Counted from the stretch's first letter, positions 43,339 to 51,759 are shown. The stretch is DNA of 64,000 nucleotides from Caldilineaceae bacterium (GCA_019637685.1 JAHBVF010000007.1:62001-126000); one strand, 5' to 3'. Notes: generated by a model not told the origin, from the sequence alone. Numbers and translations: made by a program.

Positions 43339-44349
43339 ATGGAAATGCGCAATCTCGGACGCACGGGCGTCAAAGTCAGCACCCTCTGCCTGGGCTGTAT
43401 GATGTTTGGCCGCAGCACCACCCCGGACGACTCCTACGCGATTATCGACCGGGCGCTGGACGCGGGCATCAATTTTCTGGACACGGCCAATGTCTACAGC
43501 CGGGGACGCAGCGAGGAGATTACCGGCGAGGCGCTGAAACGCAACGGCAAACGGGACAAAATCGTACTGGCTACGAAAGTCCACGGGCGCATGGACGACG
43601 ACGATCCCAACGCGGGTGGAACCAGCCGCCGCCACATTATCGAGCAGTGCGAGGCCAGCCTGCGCCGCCTGCAAACCGACTATATCGACCTCTACCAGAT
43701 GCACCGGCCCCGGCCCGAAATCGCCATAGACGAAACCCTGCGCGCCCTGGACGATCTGGTGCGGGCGGGCAAAGTGCGCTACATCGGCACCAGCACTTTC
43801 GCGGCCTGGCAGGTGGTGGAGAGCCTGTGGGCGTCCAAAGAGCTGGGGCTGAATCGCTTCATCTGCGAGCAGCCGCCCTACAACATTCTGGACCGGCGCA
43901 TCGAGCGGGAACTGCTGCCAATGGCCCAGACCTTTGGCATCGCCACCATTCCCTGGAGTCCCCTGGCTGGTGGATTGCTGACGGGCAAATACACCCGCGA
44001 AAACCCGTCACCCGAAGGCGCGCGCTATGCGGACACGTCTGACAACAGCCGTTTCGCCGCGCGCAAGACCGTCGAACTCTACGATGTGGTGGAAGGATTG
44101 CAGCCGCTGGTAGAGGCCAAAGGTTGTACAATGGCCCAGTTCGCCCTGGCCTGGGTAGCCGATCGAGCCGGCGTCACCAGCCCGATTATCGGCCCGCGCA
44201 CAATGGAACAGTTGGAGGACAATCTGGGCGCGCTGGATGTCACCATCACCGATGAGGACCGGGCGCTGGTGGATTCACTGGTCCCCCCCGGACGGATGGT
44301 CAGCGCTTTCTACGAGGCCGATTTCGGCCCCAATCAGTACCGGTGGTAG
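43339..44349 (+). CDS. Aldo/keto reductase (1)
   Basis: AGGAGG lies seven bases before the ATG. The 336-residue (beta/alpha)8 barrel has the complete tetrad: Asp48 (FLDTANVYSRG), Tyr53, Lys80 (VLATKVHG) and His122 (DLYQMHRPRPE). Its phosphate-binding loop is close to IIGPRTMEQLEDNLGALDV. It should reduce aldehydes or ketones with NADPH. The short C-terminus (DFGPNQYRW) is typical of YghZ/PdxI-like members. It lies 91 bases upstream of larB in the same direction; a metabolic link to lactate racemisation is only suggestive. Confidence 0.92.
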   Translation: MEMRNLGRTGVKVSTLCLGCMMFGRSTTPDDSYAIIDRALDAGINFLDTANVYSRGRSEEITGEALKRNGKRDKIVLATKVHGRMDDDDPNAGGTSRRHIIEQCEASLRRLQTDYIDLYQMHRPRPEIAIDETLRALDDLVRAGKVRYIGTSTFAAWQVVESLWASKELGLNRFICEQPPYNILDRRIERELLPMAQTFGIATIPWSPLAGGLLTGKYTRENPSPEGARYADTSDNSRFAARKTVELYDVVEGLQPLVEAKGCTMAQFALAWVADRAGVTSPIIGPRTMEQLEDNLGALDVTITDEDRALVDSLVPPGRMVSAFYEADFGPNQYRW

Positions 44350-44440
44350 GGGAATTGGCAACTGGGGATTAGGGATTGGGGATTGGGTTGTGGCACACTT
44401 CTCCCAGTCTCCAATCACCGCTCCCCAATGCCTGAGCCTT
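44350..44440 (+). repeat. GGGGATTGG-family repeat before larB
   Basis: GGGGATTAGGGATTGGGGATT followed by CCCAGTCTCCAATCACC gives an imperfect inverted repeat that runs up to the larB start. It is the same family as the element before larC and the one inside the radical SAM gene. No ribosome binding site is distinct here. Confidence 0.55.
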
Positions 44441-45211
44441 ATGGACGAAACCAGACTTTCCGCCCTTTTACAGAATGTATCCGACGGCTCACTCTCCGTC
44501 GAGAGTGCCCTTGCCCAACTGCGGGGCCTGCCCTACGAAGCCGTGGGCGATTTTGCCACCCTGGACCACCACCGGGCGCTGCGCAGCGGCTTCCCAGAGA
44601 CAATCTACTGCGAGAGCAAGACGCCGGCGCAGGTGGCCGCGATTGCAGAGCGGCTGGCGGCCCGCTCGCCCCGGCTGCTGGGAACCCGTGCCAGCCGCGC
44701 CCATTTCGACGCGGCCAAGGAGCAGGTGGCCGATTTGCAATGGCACGAGTTGGCCCGCTGCCTGTGGATGGACCGGGAGCCGGATGCACCCCGCAGCGAA
44801 GGCGTCGTCCTCATCTGCGCGGGGACCAGCGACCTGCCTGTGCTGGAAGAGGCAGCCCTGACCCTGGACCTGATGGGCCACCGCCCCTACCGCATCAGCG
44901 ATGTGGGCGTGGCCGGGCTGCACCGGCTCTTTCCCCACATCCCCGCCATCCAGGCCGCCAATGTAGTCGTCGTCGTGGCCGGGATGGAAGGCGCGCTGGC
45001 GTCGGTGGTGGGCGGGCTGACCAATGCGCCGGTCATCGCCGTGCCCACATCTGTGGGCTACGGGGCCAGCTTCGGCGGCGTCTCCGCGCTGCTGACAATG
45101 CTCAATAGCTGCGCGTCTGGCGTGGCTGTGGTAAATATCGACAACGGCTTCGGCGCGGGCCATCTGGCCGCGTTAATCAACAGCAGAATTGTGAAAGGCG
45201 GTGTCGCGTGA
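44441..45211 (+). CDS. larB: LarB, pyridinium-3,5-biscarboxylate synthase
   Basis: The 256-residue protein begins with a polar N-terminal region (MDETRLSALLQNVSDGSLSV, a family hallmark). Residues from about 118 form a PurE-like carboxylase fold: GVVLICAGTSDLPVLEEAAL, then SDVGVAGLHRLFPHIPAIQA, VVAGMEGALASVVGGLTNAP and GYGASFGGVSALLTMLNSCA. LarB carboxylates and hydrolyses nicotinate adenine dinucleotide, the first step of the nickel-pincer cofactor. The gene has no clear SD because a repeat runs into the start. Its stop overlaps the GTG of the next gene (GTGA), implying coupling. Confidence 0.95.
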   Translation: MDETRLSALLQNVSDGSLSVESALAQLRGLPYEAVGDFATLDHHRALRSGFPETIYCESKTPAQVAAIAERLAARSPRLLGTRASRAHFDAAKEQVADLQWHELARCLWMDREPDAPRSEGVVLICAGTSDLPVLEEAALTLDLMGHRPYRISDVGVAGLHRLFPHIPAIQAANVVVVVAGMEGALASVVGGLTNAPVIAVPTSVGYGASFGGVSALLTMLNSCASGVAVVNIDNGFGAGHLAALINSRIVKGGVA

Positions 45212-46266
45212 AAAGCACATTCTGGCGCTCTGCCCTGTCCGCGCCACTTCTCTTTGTAGCCCTCGCCCTTCTGATGGTGTTGCTTGAAGTGTGGATTGTG
45301 ACTCTGCCAGAGTTCACAGGAAAAATCGGCCTGCTTTCACTAGCTATTACCGCCGATCTAACTCTGGGCATCCCCGCACTCTACTATCTCTTTTTTGTCC
45401 ACAGCCGTCGCGCCCCGGCCATCACGCTTGCGCCGATTTTTCTCCTGTCCGTGTTGCTGGCCCACTGGGTGCTGCCCGCGGAGGGGAAAAGCTACCTGCA
45501 CTGGCTGGAATGGATTCTGCCGCTTGTGGAGTTGGGTATACTTGTCTATGCCGGGACGAAAATTCGGGCCATTCGACGGCGCTTTCTGGAACTGCGCCCC
45601 CAGGCCGTCTACCCCAGCGATGCCCTGGACACGGCGGTACAGAATGTGGCGGGCGGGAATGCGCCTTTGCTGCGGCTGGCCGCCACCGAATTTTCCATGC
45701 TCTACTACGGGATTTTGGGCTGGTTTCTCAGCTTCCAGCCCAATCAGGAAAGCCACACGCCTTTCAGCTACCACCGCAAAACCCTTTACCCGGCATTTCT
45801 GGGATTGATACTGGTTTTGATTCCATTGGAGACTTTGGCTCTGCATCTGGTGATTGGTCATTGGAGCACAACCGCGGCCTGGGTTGTCACAGGGCTGAGC
45901 ATCTATTCCGCCTTTTGGATTGTCGGTGACTTTCACGCCATTCGACTGCATCCGATTGTGGCCGCACCCGACGGGCTGCATCTGCGCTGTGGTTTCCGCT
46001 GGCAGACGATAGTTCGCTGGACGCAGATTACTGCTCTGCGCAAATGGCGGCAGGCAGATGGAGAAAACGAACAGTATGCCAATCTGGCGGTCATTGGTCA
46101 GCCCGCTTGGCTGGTAGAATTTCAGCAACCGGTGACGCTGCACGGACTTTTCAACCGCAGCCGCCAGGCCGAGGCTATCGGGCTGTGGCTGGACGATCCG
46201 ACGGCTTTCCAGGCGGAAATAGCCCGGTACGCCGGCATTACCCTAACCGAAAATAAAGGAAGATAG
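45208..46266 (+). CDS. Integral membrane protein in the lar cluster, unknown
   Basis: GTG 45208 overlaps the larB stop (GTGA). The 352-residue protein has about seven or eight membrane segments in the first 240 residues (LFVALALLMVLLEVWIV; ITLAPIFLLSVLLAHWVLP; LGLILVLIPLETLALHLVIG). A soluble tail of some 110 residues follows (LHLRCGFRWQTIVRWTQITA; SRQAEAIGLWLDDP), resembling a PH-like small domain. No transporter motif is evident. It sits between larB and larE, both coupled, so it is probably part of the cluster. It might be a nickel- or lactate-linked component, but that is a guess. Confidence 0.8.
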   Translation: MKSTFWRSALSAPLLFVALALLMVLLEVWIVTLPEFTGKIGLLSLAITADLTLGIPALYYLFFVHSRRAPAITLAPIFLLSVLLAHWVLPAEGKSYLHWLEWILPLVELGILVYAGTKIRAIRRRFLELRPQAVYPSDALDTAVQNVAGGNAPLLRLAATEFSMLYYGILGWFLSFQPNQESHTPFSYHRKTLYPAFLGLILVLIPLETLALHLVIGHWSTTAAWVVTGLSIYSAFWIVGDFHAIRLHPIVAAPDGLHLRCGFRWQTIVRWTQITALRKWRQADGENEQYANLAVIGQPAWLVEFQQPVTLHGLFNRSRQAEAIGLWLDDPTAFQAEIARYAGITLTENKGR

Positions 46267-46270
46267 ACGC

Positions 46271-47149
46271 ATGATTCTTCAGACAATAGCTCCAATAGAA
46301 AGCGCTCTGGAAGCAGAGACCGGGGAAAAGCTCGACAGACTGCGGGCCATAATGCGGGACGCCGGTTCGGTCCTCGTCGCCTATTCCGGCGGGGTGGACA
46401 GCGCGCTGGTGATGGCTGTGGCCCACGAGCAGTTGGGCGAAGATGCGTTGGCCTGCATCGGCGTCTCGCCCAGCTACCCGGCGCGGGAGATGCGGGACGC
46501 GGTGAAGCTGGCCGAACTGCTGGGCGTCCCCTACCGGCTGGTGAATACGGAAGAGTATCTGGACCCCAACTACGCGGCCAACCCCAACAACCGCTGCTAT
46601 TTCTGCAAGTCGGAGCTGCACAACCGGCTGAAGGAACTGCTGCTGGCCGACGACTGGGGTGTGGTGATGGACGGGGCCAATACATCCGATCTGGGCGATC
46701 ACCGGCCGGGAATGACCGCGGCCAGGGAACGGGACGTGCGCTCCCCGCTGATCGAAGCGGGCATCAGCAAACCGGAGGTGCGGGCGATTGCCCAGCATTT
46801 AGGCCTGCCCGTGTGGGACAAACCAGCGATGGCCTGCCTCTCCAGCCGGGTCCCCCACGGCACCGCCATCACCCCGGAACTTCTGCGCCAGATCGAAGCC
46901 GCCGAAGATGTGCTGGTGGACTTAGGCTTTCCCCAGTTTCGGGTGCGCCACCACAACGAAATCGCCCGCATCGAAATTCCCGCCGAGGAGTTCCCCAAAG
47001 CCTTCCAGCATCACCAGCAGATTGTGGCCGGCGTCAAAGCCGCGGGCTACCGCTTCGTCACGCTGGATTTGGCGGGGTTCAAGAGCGGCTCTTTGAATGG
47101 GGCAACGAATGGGACGGTCATTCCGTTGATGGAGGTTGTAAGGGAGTAG
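46271..47149 (+). CDS. larE: LarE, sulfur transferase of the nickel-pincer pathway
   Basis: ATG 46271 follows AAGGAAG. The 292-residue PP-loop protein has SGGVDSALVMAVAHEQLG near residue 42 and the AMP-binding fold. It moves sulfur to the pyridinium biscarboxylate mononucleotide. Three cysteines are conserved in the family positions: Cys109 and Cys112 in NRCYFCKSEL, and Cys189 in PAMACLSSRVPHG. That arrangement marks LarE proteins that bind a [4Fe-4S] cluster instead of sacrificing a single Cys; this is an inference from motif. The gene is four bases after the membrane protein. Confidence 0.94.
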   Translation: MILQTIAPIESALEAETGEKLDRLRAIMRDAGSVLVAYSGGVDSALVMAVAHEQLGEDALACIGVSPSYPAREMRDAVKLAELLGVPYRLVNTEEYLDPNYAANPNNRCYFCKSELHNRLKELLLADDWGVVMDGANTSDLGDHRPGMTAARERDVRSPLIEAGISKPEVRAIAQHLGLPVWDKPAMACLSSRVPHGTAITPELLRQIEAAEDVLVDLGFPQFRVRHHNEIARIEIPAEEFPKAFQHHQQIVAGVKAAGYRFVTLDLAGFKSGSLNGATNGTVIPLMEVVRE

Positions 47150-47154
47150 GAATC

Positions 47155-47213
47155 GGGGATTGGAGACTGGGCAGTGACGCGGCGTCAGCGTCACTGCCCA
47201 GTCTCCAATCCCC
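47155..47213. repeat. 26-bp perfect hairpin abutting the larC start
   Basis: The left arm (47155-47180, beginning GGGGATTGGAGACTGGG) is perfectly complementary to 47188-47213 across a seven-base loop. Copies of CCCCAATCC continue to the larC ATG at 47235, leaving no room for a usual SD. The arms are intact, suggesting a recently active repeat. Confidence 0.7.
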
Positions 47214-47234
47214 AGTCCCCAATCCCCAATCCCT

Positions 47235-48551
47235 ATGAACATCGCCTACCTCGACACCCCCTCCGGCATCTCCGGTGATATTTTTCTCGGCTGTCTGCTG
47301 GACGCGGGCTGGCCGCTGGAACGGCTGCGCAGCGTTGTGGAAGCGCTGCATCTGCCCGCGGGAAGCTGGCGGGTGGACGCAACGCCGGTGATGAAAGGTC
47401 CCCTGCGCGCGACGCTGGCCGACGTGGAAGTGACGGAAGGCGATGCCCACCGCCACCTGAGCGACGTGACGGCAATTATTCGGGCAGGCACTCTGCCGTC
47501 GGCTGTGCAGGCACAGGCCATCGCCGTCTTCACCCGGCTGGCCGCGGCCGAGGCGCGGGTCCACGGCACGACTGTGGAGCAGATTCACTTCCACGAAGTC
47601 GGCGCGCTGGACGCGATTGTGGATATTGTGGGCGTCTGCGCGGGTCTGGCCGAACTGGGCATCGAACAGCTGCACGCCTCGCCTCTGCCTCTGGGCCACG
47701 GCTGGGCGCAGACGATGCACGGACGCATCCCTCTGCCCGCGCCGGCGACGTTGGAACTGTTGGCCGCGGCCGGCGCGCCGACAGTCCCCGCGCCAGGGCC
47801 GGGCGAACTGGTGACGCCCACCGGAGCGGCGCTCCTGGCCGAGCTGGCCGACTTCTCCCAGCCGCGCATGACCCTGCAGCGTATCGGCTACGGCGCGGGG
47901 TGCAAGGATTTCCCGTGGCCCAATGTGGCCCGACTGTGGATCGGGGAAGAAATTTCTACCACAAAGAACACAAAGAGAGAAAAGCAAGAAAATCCGTGGC
48001 AATCCACCGAATCCATGTCATCCGTGTCCCGTCTTTCTGATCCGCAGCCATCCGCCCAATCCGCGTCATCCGCGTTCCATTCTTCTCTGGTCGTCATCGA
48101 AACGAATATCGACGATATGAACCCGGAACTGTACGAGCCGGTGCGGGAACGGCTCTTTGGCGCGGGCGCGCTGGATGTATGGACGACCGCGATTGGGATG
48201 AAAAAAGGACGGCCCGGCACGCTGCTGTCTGTGCTGGCCGCGGCGGAGAAAGAAGCAGAATTGGCCCGCCTGATTCTGCAGGAGACGACGACGCTGGGGG
48301 TGCGGGTCTATCCAGTGACGCGCCACATCGCGGAGCGGGCATTTGAAACGGTCGAGACTGTCTACGGCCCGGTGGCGGTGAAGGTGAAGCTGCTCGACGG
48401 TGTGCGGGTGGGAGCCAAACCGGAATTTGACGATTGTCAAGGGCTGGCCGACACCGCGGGCGTGCCTGTGCGGATGGTCTATGAAGCAGCATTGGCCGCG
48501 GCCCCAATGCCAGCAATTGAGGAGAGGACACACATTGAAATTCACGGATAA
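47235..48551 (+). CDS. larC: LarC, nickel insertion protein, with in-frame repeat insertion
   Basis: The 438-residue product starts with the family N-terminus (MNIAYLDTPSGISGDIFLG, IHFHEVGALDAIVDIVG). The C-terminal half begins ETNIDDMNPELYEPVRERLF and carries PVTRHIAERAFETVETVYGP. LarC inserts Ni into the pincer cofactor using CTP. Between the halves, residues about 241-283 (TTKNTKREKQENPWQ...SAQSASSAFHS) do not belong to the family. Their DNA (47956-48083) is the intergenic ACCACAAAGAACAC/ATCCGCGTCATCC type repeat. In lactobacilli larC is split at this same junction and joined by frameshifting. No SD, because a hairpin precedes the start. Confidence 0.92.
   Translation: MNIAYLDTPSGISGDIFLGCLLDAGWPLERLRSVVEALHLPAGSWRVDATPVMKGPLRATLADVEVTEGDAHRHLSDVTAIIRAGTLPSAVQAQAIAVFTRLAAAEARVHGTTVEQIHFHEVGALDAIVDIVGVCAGLAELGIEQLHASPLPLGHGWAQTMHGRIPLPAPATLELLAAAGAPTVPAPGPGELVTPTGAALLAELADFSQPRMTLQRIGYGAGCKDFPWPNVARLWIGEEISTTKNTKREKQENPWQSTESMSSVSRLSDPQPSAQSASSAFHSSLVVIETNIDDMNPELYEPVRERLFGAGALDVWTTAIGMKKGRPGTLLSVLAAAEKEAELARLILQETTTLGVRVYPVTRHIAERAFETVETVYGPVAVKVKLLDGVRVGAKPEFDDCQGLADTAGVPVRMVYEAALAAAPMPAIEERTHIEIHG
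47956..48083 (+). repeat. Repeat insertion inside larC
   Basis: ACCACAAAGAACACAAAGAG and, later, ATCCGCGTCATCCGCG-like units match repeat types in intergenic regions of this window (for example 50110-50215 and 2004-2060). The insertion adds about 43 codons, keeps the frame and falls between the two LarC halves. Confidence 0.65.
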
Positions 48552-48981
48552 AGCCTGCCCTGTCCTCCTGCGCCGACGGGAAGGGCGTCTGCAAGTCTTG
48601 GCCTTTCGTCATCCAAAGGCGGGTTCCCAACTCGTCAAAGGCACTGTGGAAGAAGACGAAGAACCCAACCAGACAGTTCTGCGCGAGTTGGGCGAGGAAT
48701 CGGGGATCGAAGACGCCAGAGTGGTGGAAGCGTTGGGTCAATTGGTTCTGCGCGGTATCAAACAGCGCTGGCATATCTTTCTGTGTGTCGTAGAGCGTGC
48801 GTTGCCGGACAAATGGAGTCATTACACCACCGACGGCGGCGGCCACGATTTTGCCTTCTTCTGGCACAATTTGGACGAAGAACCTGACGACGAGTGGCAT
48901 CCGGATTTTCGTAAAGGGTTGAGTTTCATCCGCCGCCGGGTGGATGAAAAAGGGGATAACAGTTTGGTCGTTTCTCCATAG
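48535..48981 (+). CDS. NUDIX hydrolase
   Basis: TTG 48535 with GGAG nine bases upstream is the likely start; it overlaps the last codons of larC. The 148-residue protein carries an exact Nudix box: G-x5-E-x7-RELGEESGI (GTVEEDEEPNQTVL-RE). It should hydrolyse a nucleoside diphosphate linked to another moiety. The N-terminal KFTDKACPVLLRR and central HIFLCVVERAL match small bacterial Nudix proteins. Its coupling to larC hints at clearing a nucleotide by-product, but this is speculative. Substrate unknown. Confidence 0.88.
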   Translation: MKFTDKACPVLLRRREGRLQVLAFRHPKAGSQLVKGTVEEDEEPNQTVLRELGEESGIEDARVVEALGQLVLRGIKQRWHIFLCVVERALPDKWSHYTTDGGGHDFAFFWHNLDEEPDDEWHPDFRKGLSFIRRRVDEKGDNSLVVSP

Positions 48982-48999
48982 GACAAACCATGACTCTAC

Positions 49000-49172
49000 C
49001 GCAAAAAGCCTCTAAACTCACCGCGTTGCCTCCGCGCCCTCTGCGACTCCGCGGTGAAATTGACCTTTTTGCAGCAGAGTCAACCATACAACCCCAAAAT
49101 GGGCTTGTATACACGGATAAAATAGAACACAGATCAGTGAAAATCAGTGTTCCCTCTGATCCGTGTATACAA
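49000..49172. repeat. Decayed repeat cluster between nudix and reductase genes
   Basis: The stretch contains a GCAAAAAG...CTTTTTGC inverted unit with TCCGCGCC (49000-49080). It also has a hairpin TTGTATACACGGAT (49105-49118) with ATCCGTGTATACAA (49159-49172). Similar words recur at 8124-8243 and 50110-50215, so these look like copies of one mobile or amplifiable repeat. Nothing else is seen here. Confidence 0.5.
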
Positions 49173-49243
49173 ATTTACTCTCCCGCTGAGACGCAGAGGC
49201 GCGGAGAAAGAGCGACAAATTTACATTCAAAAGGAGATTTCTC

Positions 49244-50110
49244 ATGCCGACGATTTTACGCAGGCCCTTTGGCAGCACCGGTCACAACAGCAGTGTGACG
49301 CTCTTTGGCGCGGCCGCGCTGGGTGGCGTCACCCAGGCGGAGGCCGACAAGACAATGGAGTTGATCCAGGAATACGGCATCAACCACATCGACACCGCGG
49401 CCAGCTACGGCGCGGCCGAGGACCGGCTTGGCCCGTGGATGGCGAAGCAGCGCAAGGATTTCTTCCTGGCGACGAAGACCGGCGAGCGCACCTACGCCGC
49501 GGCCAAAGAGGAGATTCACCGCTCGCTGGAACGGATGCGGATTGACAACTTCGACCTCATCCAACTCCACAACCTCTCCCACCCGGACGACTGGGACATT
49601 GCGATGGGTCCCGGCGGCGCGCTGGAAGCAGCCGTGGAAGCGCGGGAACAGGGGCTGGTGCGTTTCATCGGCGTCACCGGCCACGGGCTGAATGTGGCGG
49701 CCATGCACTATCGCAGCCTGCAAGCCTTTGACTTCGACTCGATTCTGCTGCCCTGGAACTATGTGATGAAGCGCAACGCACGCTACGCCGCGGATTTCGA
49801 GCGGGTGGTTGCCCTGGCGAAGGAGAAGGGCGTCGCTATCCAGACCATCAAATCCATCACCCGGGGTCCCTGGGGCACGACCGAACGCAACCGCTCCACC
49901 TGGTACGAGCCGCTGGAAAATCAGGCGGACATCGAGCGGGCCGTCCATTTTGTACTGGCCCGGGGCGATGTCTTCCTGAACACAGTGGGCGACATTCACG
50001 TCCTGCCGAAGGTGCTGGAATCGGCCAGCCGCTTCGAGGGCTACGGCCCCAGCGACGAGGAGATGTCCGAAATGCTGGGCGAGCAGAAGATGACAAACCT
50101 GTTTGCCTAG
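49244..50110 (+). CDS. Aldo/keto reductase (2)
   Basis: AAGGAG seven to eight bases before the ATG. The 288-residue protein has the tetrad Asp50 ([17 protein letters not shown]), Tyr55, Lys78 ([12 protein letters not shown]) and His109 ([15 protein letters not shown]). Compared with the first reductase it has a shorter barrel and a different loop ([20 protein letters not shown]). It probably belongs to the small family of NAD(P)-dependent reductases common in Chloroflexota and actinobacteria. Substrate unknown. The flanks are repeat-rich. Confidence 0.9.
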   Translation: MPTILRRPFGSTGHNSSVTLFGAAALGGVTQAEADKTMELIQEYGINHIDTAASYGAAEDRLGPWMAKQRKDFFLATKTGERTYAAAKEEIHRSLERMRIDNFDLIQLHNLSHPDDWDIAMGPGGALEAAVEAREQGLVRFIGVTGHGLNVAAMHYRSLQAFDFDSILLPWNYVMKRNARYAADFERVVALAKEKGVAIQTIKSITRGPWGTTERNRSTWYEPLENQADIERAVHFVLARGDVFLNTVGDIHVLPKVLESASRFEGYGPSDEEMSEMLGEQKMTNLFA

Positions 50111-50143
50111 AGCAGTAGTACGCGGATTTCGCAGAGAGTTTGG

Positions 50144-50201
50144 GCGCGGACAAACGCAGATGCACGCTGATGAAAGAAGACAGATCAGCGTTTGTCCGCG
50201 C
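50144..50201. terminator. Hairpin GCGCGGACAAACGC after the reductase
   Basis: GCGCGGACAAACGC (50144-50157) pairs with GCGTTTGTCCGCGC (50188-50201), followed by TTATTTTT. It lies in a decayed repeat of the GCGGAC/TCTGCGTCC type but may end transcription. Confidence 0.5.
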
Positions 50202-50300
50202 AAGTCTGCGTCCTTATTTTTGTCGTTGACGCCACCAATCCGGGCTGATACAATGCAGGCATGACGATTGACTGTTCAATGCTCTACAGGAGTATGCACA

Positions 50301-51083
50301 ATGCCATCTCCCTTTCCCGGAATGGACCCGTACCTGGAACATCCATTCCTCTGGCCTGACGTTCACAATCGATTGATTACAGCTATTGCAGATGAAATAA
50401 GCCCGCAAGTGGCTCCCAACTATTATGTGGGACTCGAACGCCGCGCCTACCTCTTCAAGCCCGACGATATCGTTTTTGTAGGGCGGCCCGATGTTTCGAT
50501 CGTCGATCCACCCCGCCAACCGGCTCAACCTGTGATGACCGGTTTTGCTGTGGCGGAGCCGTCTGCGATTTACGAGGTCGATCTACCGATGGCAGAAGAA
50601 GTGAGCGAGAGCTTTCTGGAAATTCGCGAGGTAAAAACCGGGCGGCTGATTACACTGATGGAGTTGCTCTCCCCGGTAAACAAAATCTCCGACGAAGGCC
50701 GAGAGCAGTACATCCGCAAACGGGCAGATGTGCTGCGCACCTGGACGAATCTGGTCGAGATCGACCTGCTGCGCGCGGGCAAGCCAATGCCGATGGTGGG
50801 GCCAGATGTGGAGAGCGACTATCGGATTCTCATCTCCCCCGGCTGGCGGCGACCCCACGCCCGGCTGCACGCCTTCAGCTTACGCCAGCCCATTCCAGAG
50901 ATTTCCATTCCCCTGCAAAAGGGCGAAGACGAACCGACCCTTGCCCTCAACGACGTGCTGCACAGTCTCTACAAGCGCGCCCGCTTCGATCTGCGCCTGG
51001 ACTACCACAAGCCACCGGTCCCACCCCTCTCCGATGCAGACACAGCCTGGGCGCGCCAACGAAACGTGAATCGTGAAACGTGA
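50301..51083 (+). CDS. DUF4058 family protein
   Basis: AGGAG eight bases before ATG 50301 sets the start. The 260-residue protein begins MPSPFPGMDPYLEHPFLWPD, the family signature. It has the central ITLMELLSPVNKISDEGREQ, and LVEIDLLRAGKPM, then ISPGWRRPHARLHAFSLRQP. The family is widespread in Cyanobacteria, Planctomycetes and Chloroflexota, usually in multiple copies, with no known function. The last residues (NVNRET) come from a GTGAAACG repeat that runs over the stop codon. The methyltransferase follows closely. Confidence 0.9.
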   Translation: MPSPFPGMDPYLEHPFLWPDVHNRLITAIADEISPQVAPNYYVGLERRAYLFKPDDIVFVGRPDVSIVDPPRQPAQPVMTGFAVAEPSAIYEVDLPMAEEVSESFLEIREVKTGRLITLMELLSPVNKISDEGREQYIRKRADVLRTWTNLVEIDLLRAGKPMPMVGPDVESDYRILISPGWRRPHARLHAFSLRQPIPEISIPLQKGEDEPTLALNDVLHSLYKRARFDLRLDYHKPPVPPLSDADTAWARQRNVNRET

Positions 51084-51118
51084 GATGACCCAGCCCAACT
51101 CACGTTTCCCACCTCACG
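51056..51118. repeat. GTGAAACGTGAG repeat over the DUF4058 stop
   Basis: AACGAAACGTGAATCGTGA, then AACGTGAGATGACC and the complementary CTCACGTTTCCC form an imperfect hairpin of the GAAACGTGAGATC family. The DUF4058 reading frame ends inside it. Confidence 0.5.
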
Positions 51119-51129
51119 CACCACTTTTT

Positions 51130-51759
51130 ATGCTCTACACTTTCCTCTATCGCCAACTCTATACCCGTTTTGCCTGGGCCTACGACGGCGTGAGCTGGCT
51201 GGTGAGCCTGGGCCACTGGGGTGGCTGGCGGCGGGCCGCGCTGGATTTTGTGGTCGGCGCGGATGTGCTGGAAGTGGGCTTTGGCACGGGCGAACTGCTG
51301 GCAGAGATGGCGGGGCGAGGGATGGCCGTCACCGGGCTGGAAGCATCGGCAGCTATGCACACAATTACTACACGCAAATTGACAGCCGGGCAATTATCAG
51401 CGCCGCGCGTGCAGGGATTTGCCCAGCAGTTGCCCTTTGCCCACGCTTCCTTTGACACAATCCTCGCCACATTTCCCGCGGGCTTTGTCACCGATCCGGC
51501 CGCGCACAAAGAGTTTGTCCGTGTGCTGCGTCCCCGCGGGCGACTGATCTTTGTGGATGTGACCCTCTCGACTGACAACCCACTTTTTCGATTCTTCTAC
51601 AGTCTGGCCTTCCCGCCCAGCCCGAAAGCCGCCGCCCGCTTTGCCGAGGCGCTGGATGAGTCCAGCCTACAAATTTCCCGGCGCGTCGTCGGCGATGGCC
51701 CGGTGCAGGTGGTGGTGACGCTGGGCGAGAAAGCAGGTGCCAGTGTCCCCGCTGTCTGA
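51130..51759 (+). CDS. Class I SAM-dependent methyltransferase
   Basis: ATG 51130 is chosen because the frame upstream is repeat-derived. The 209-residue Rossmann protein has the SAM-binding motif VLEVGFGTGELLAEMAGRG, then VTGLEASAAM, and the QLPFAHASFDTILATFPAGF region with the post-II strand. VRVLRPRGRLIFVDV completes the fold. The N-terminal helix (YDGVSWLVSLGHWGGWRRAA) is like UbiE/ubiquinone-type methyltransferases. Acceptor unknown. The stop overlaps the start of the following gene. Confidence 0.88.
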   Translation: MLYTFLYRQLYTRFAWAYDGVSWLVSLGHWGGWRRAALDFVVGADVLEVGFGTGELLAEMAGRGMAVTGLEASAAMHTITTRKLTAGQLSAPRVQGFAQQLPFAHASFDTILATFPAGFVTDPAAHKEFVRVLRPRGRLIFVDVTLSTDNPLFRFFYSLAFPPSPKAAARFAEALDESSLQISRRVVGDGPVQVVVTLGEKAGASVPAV

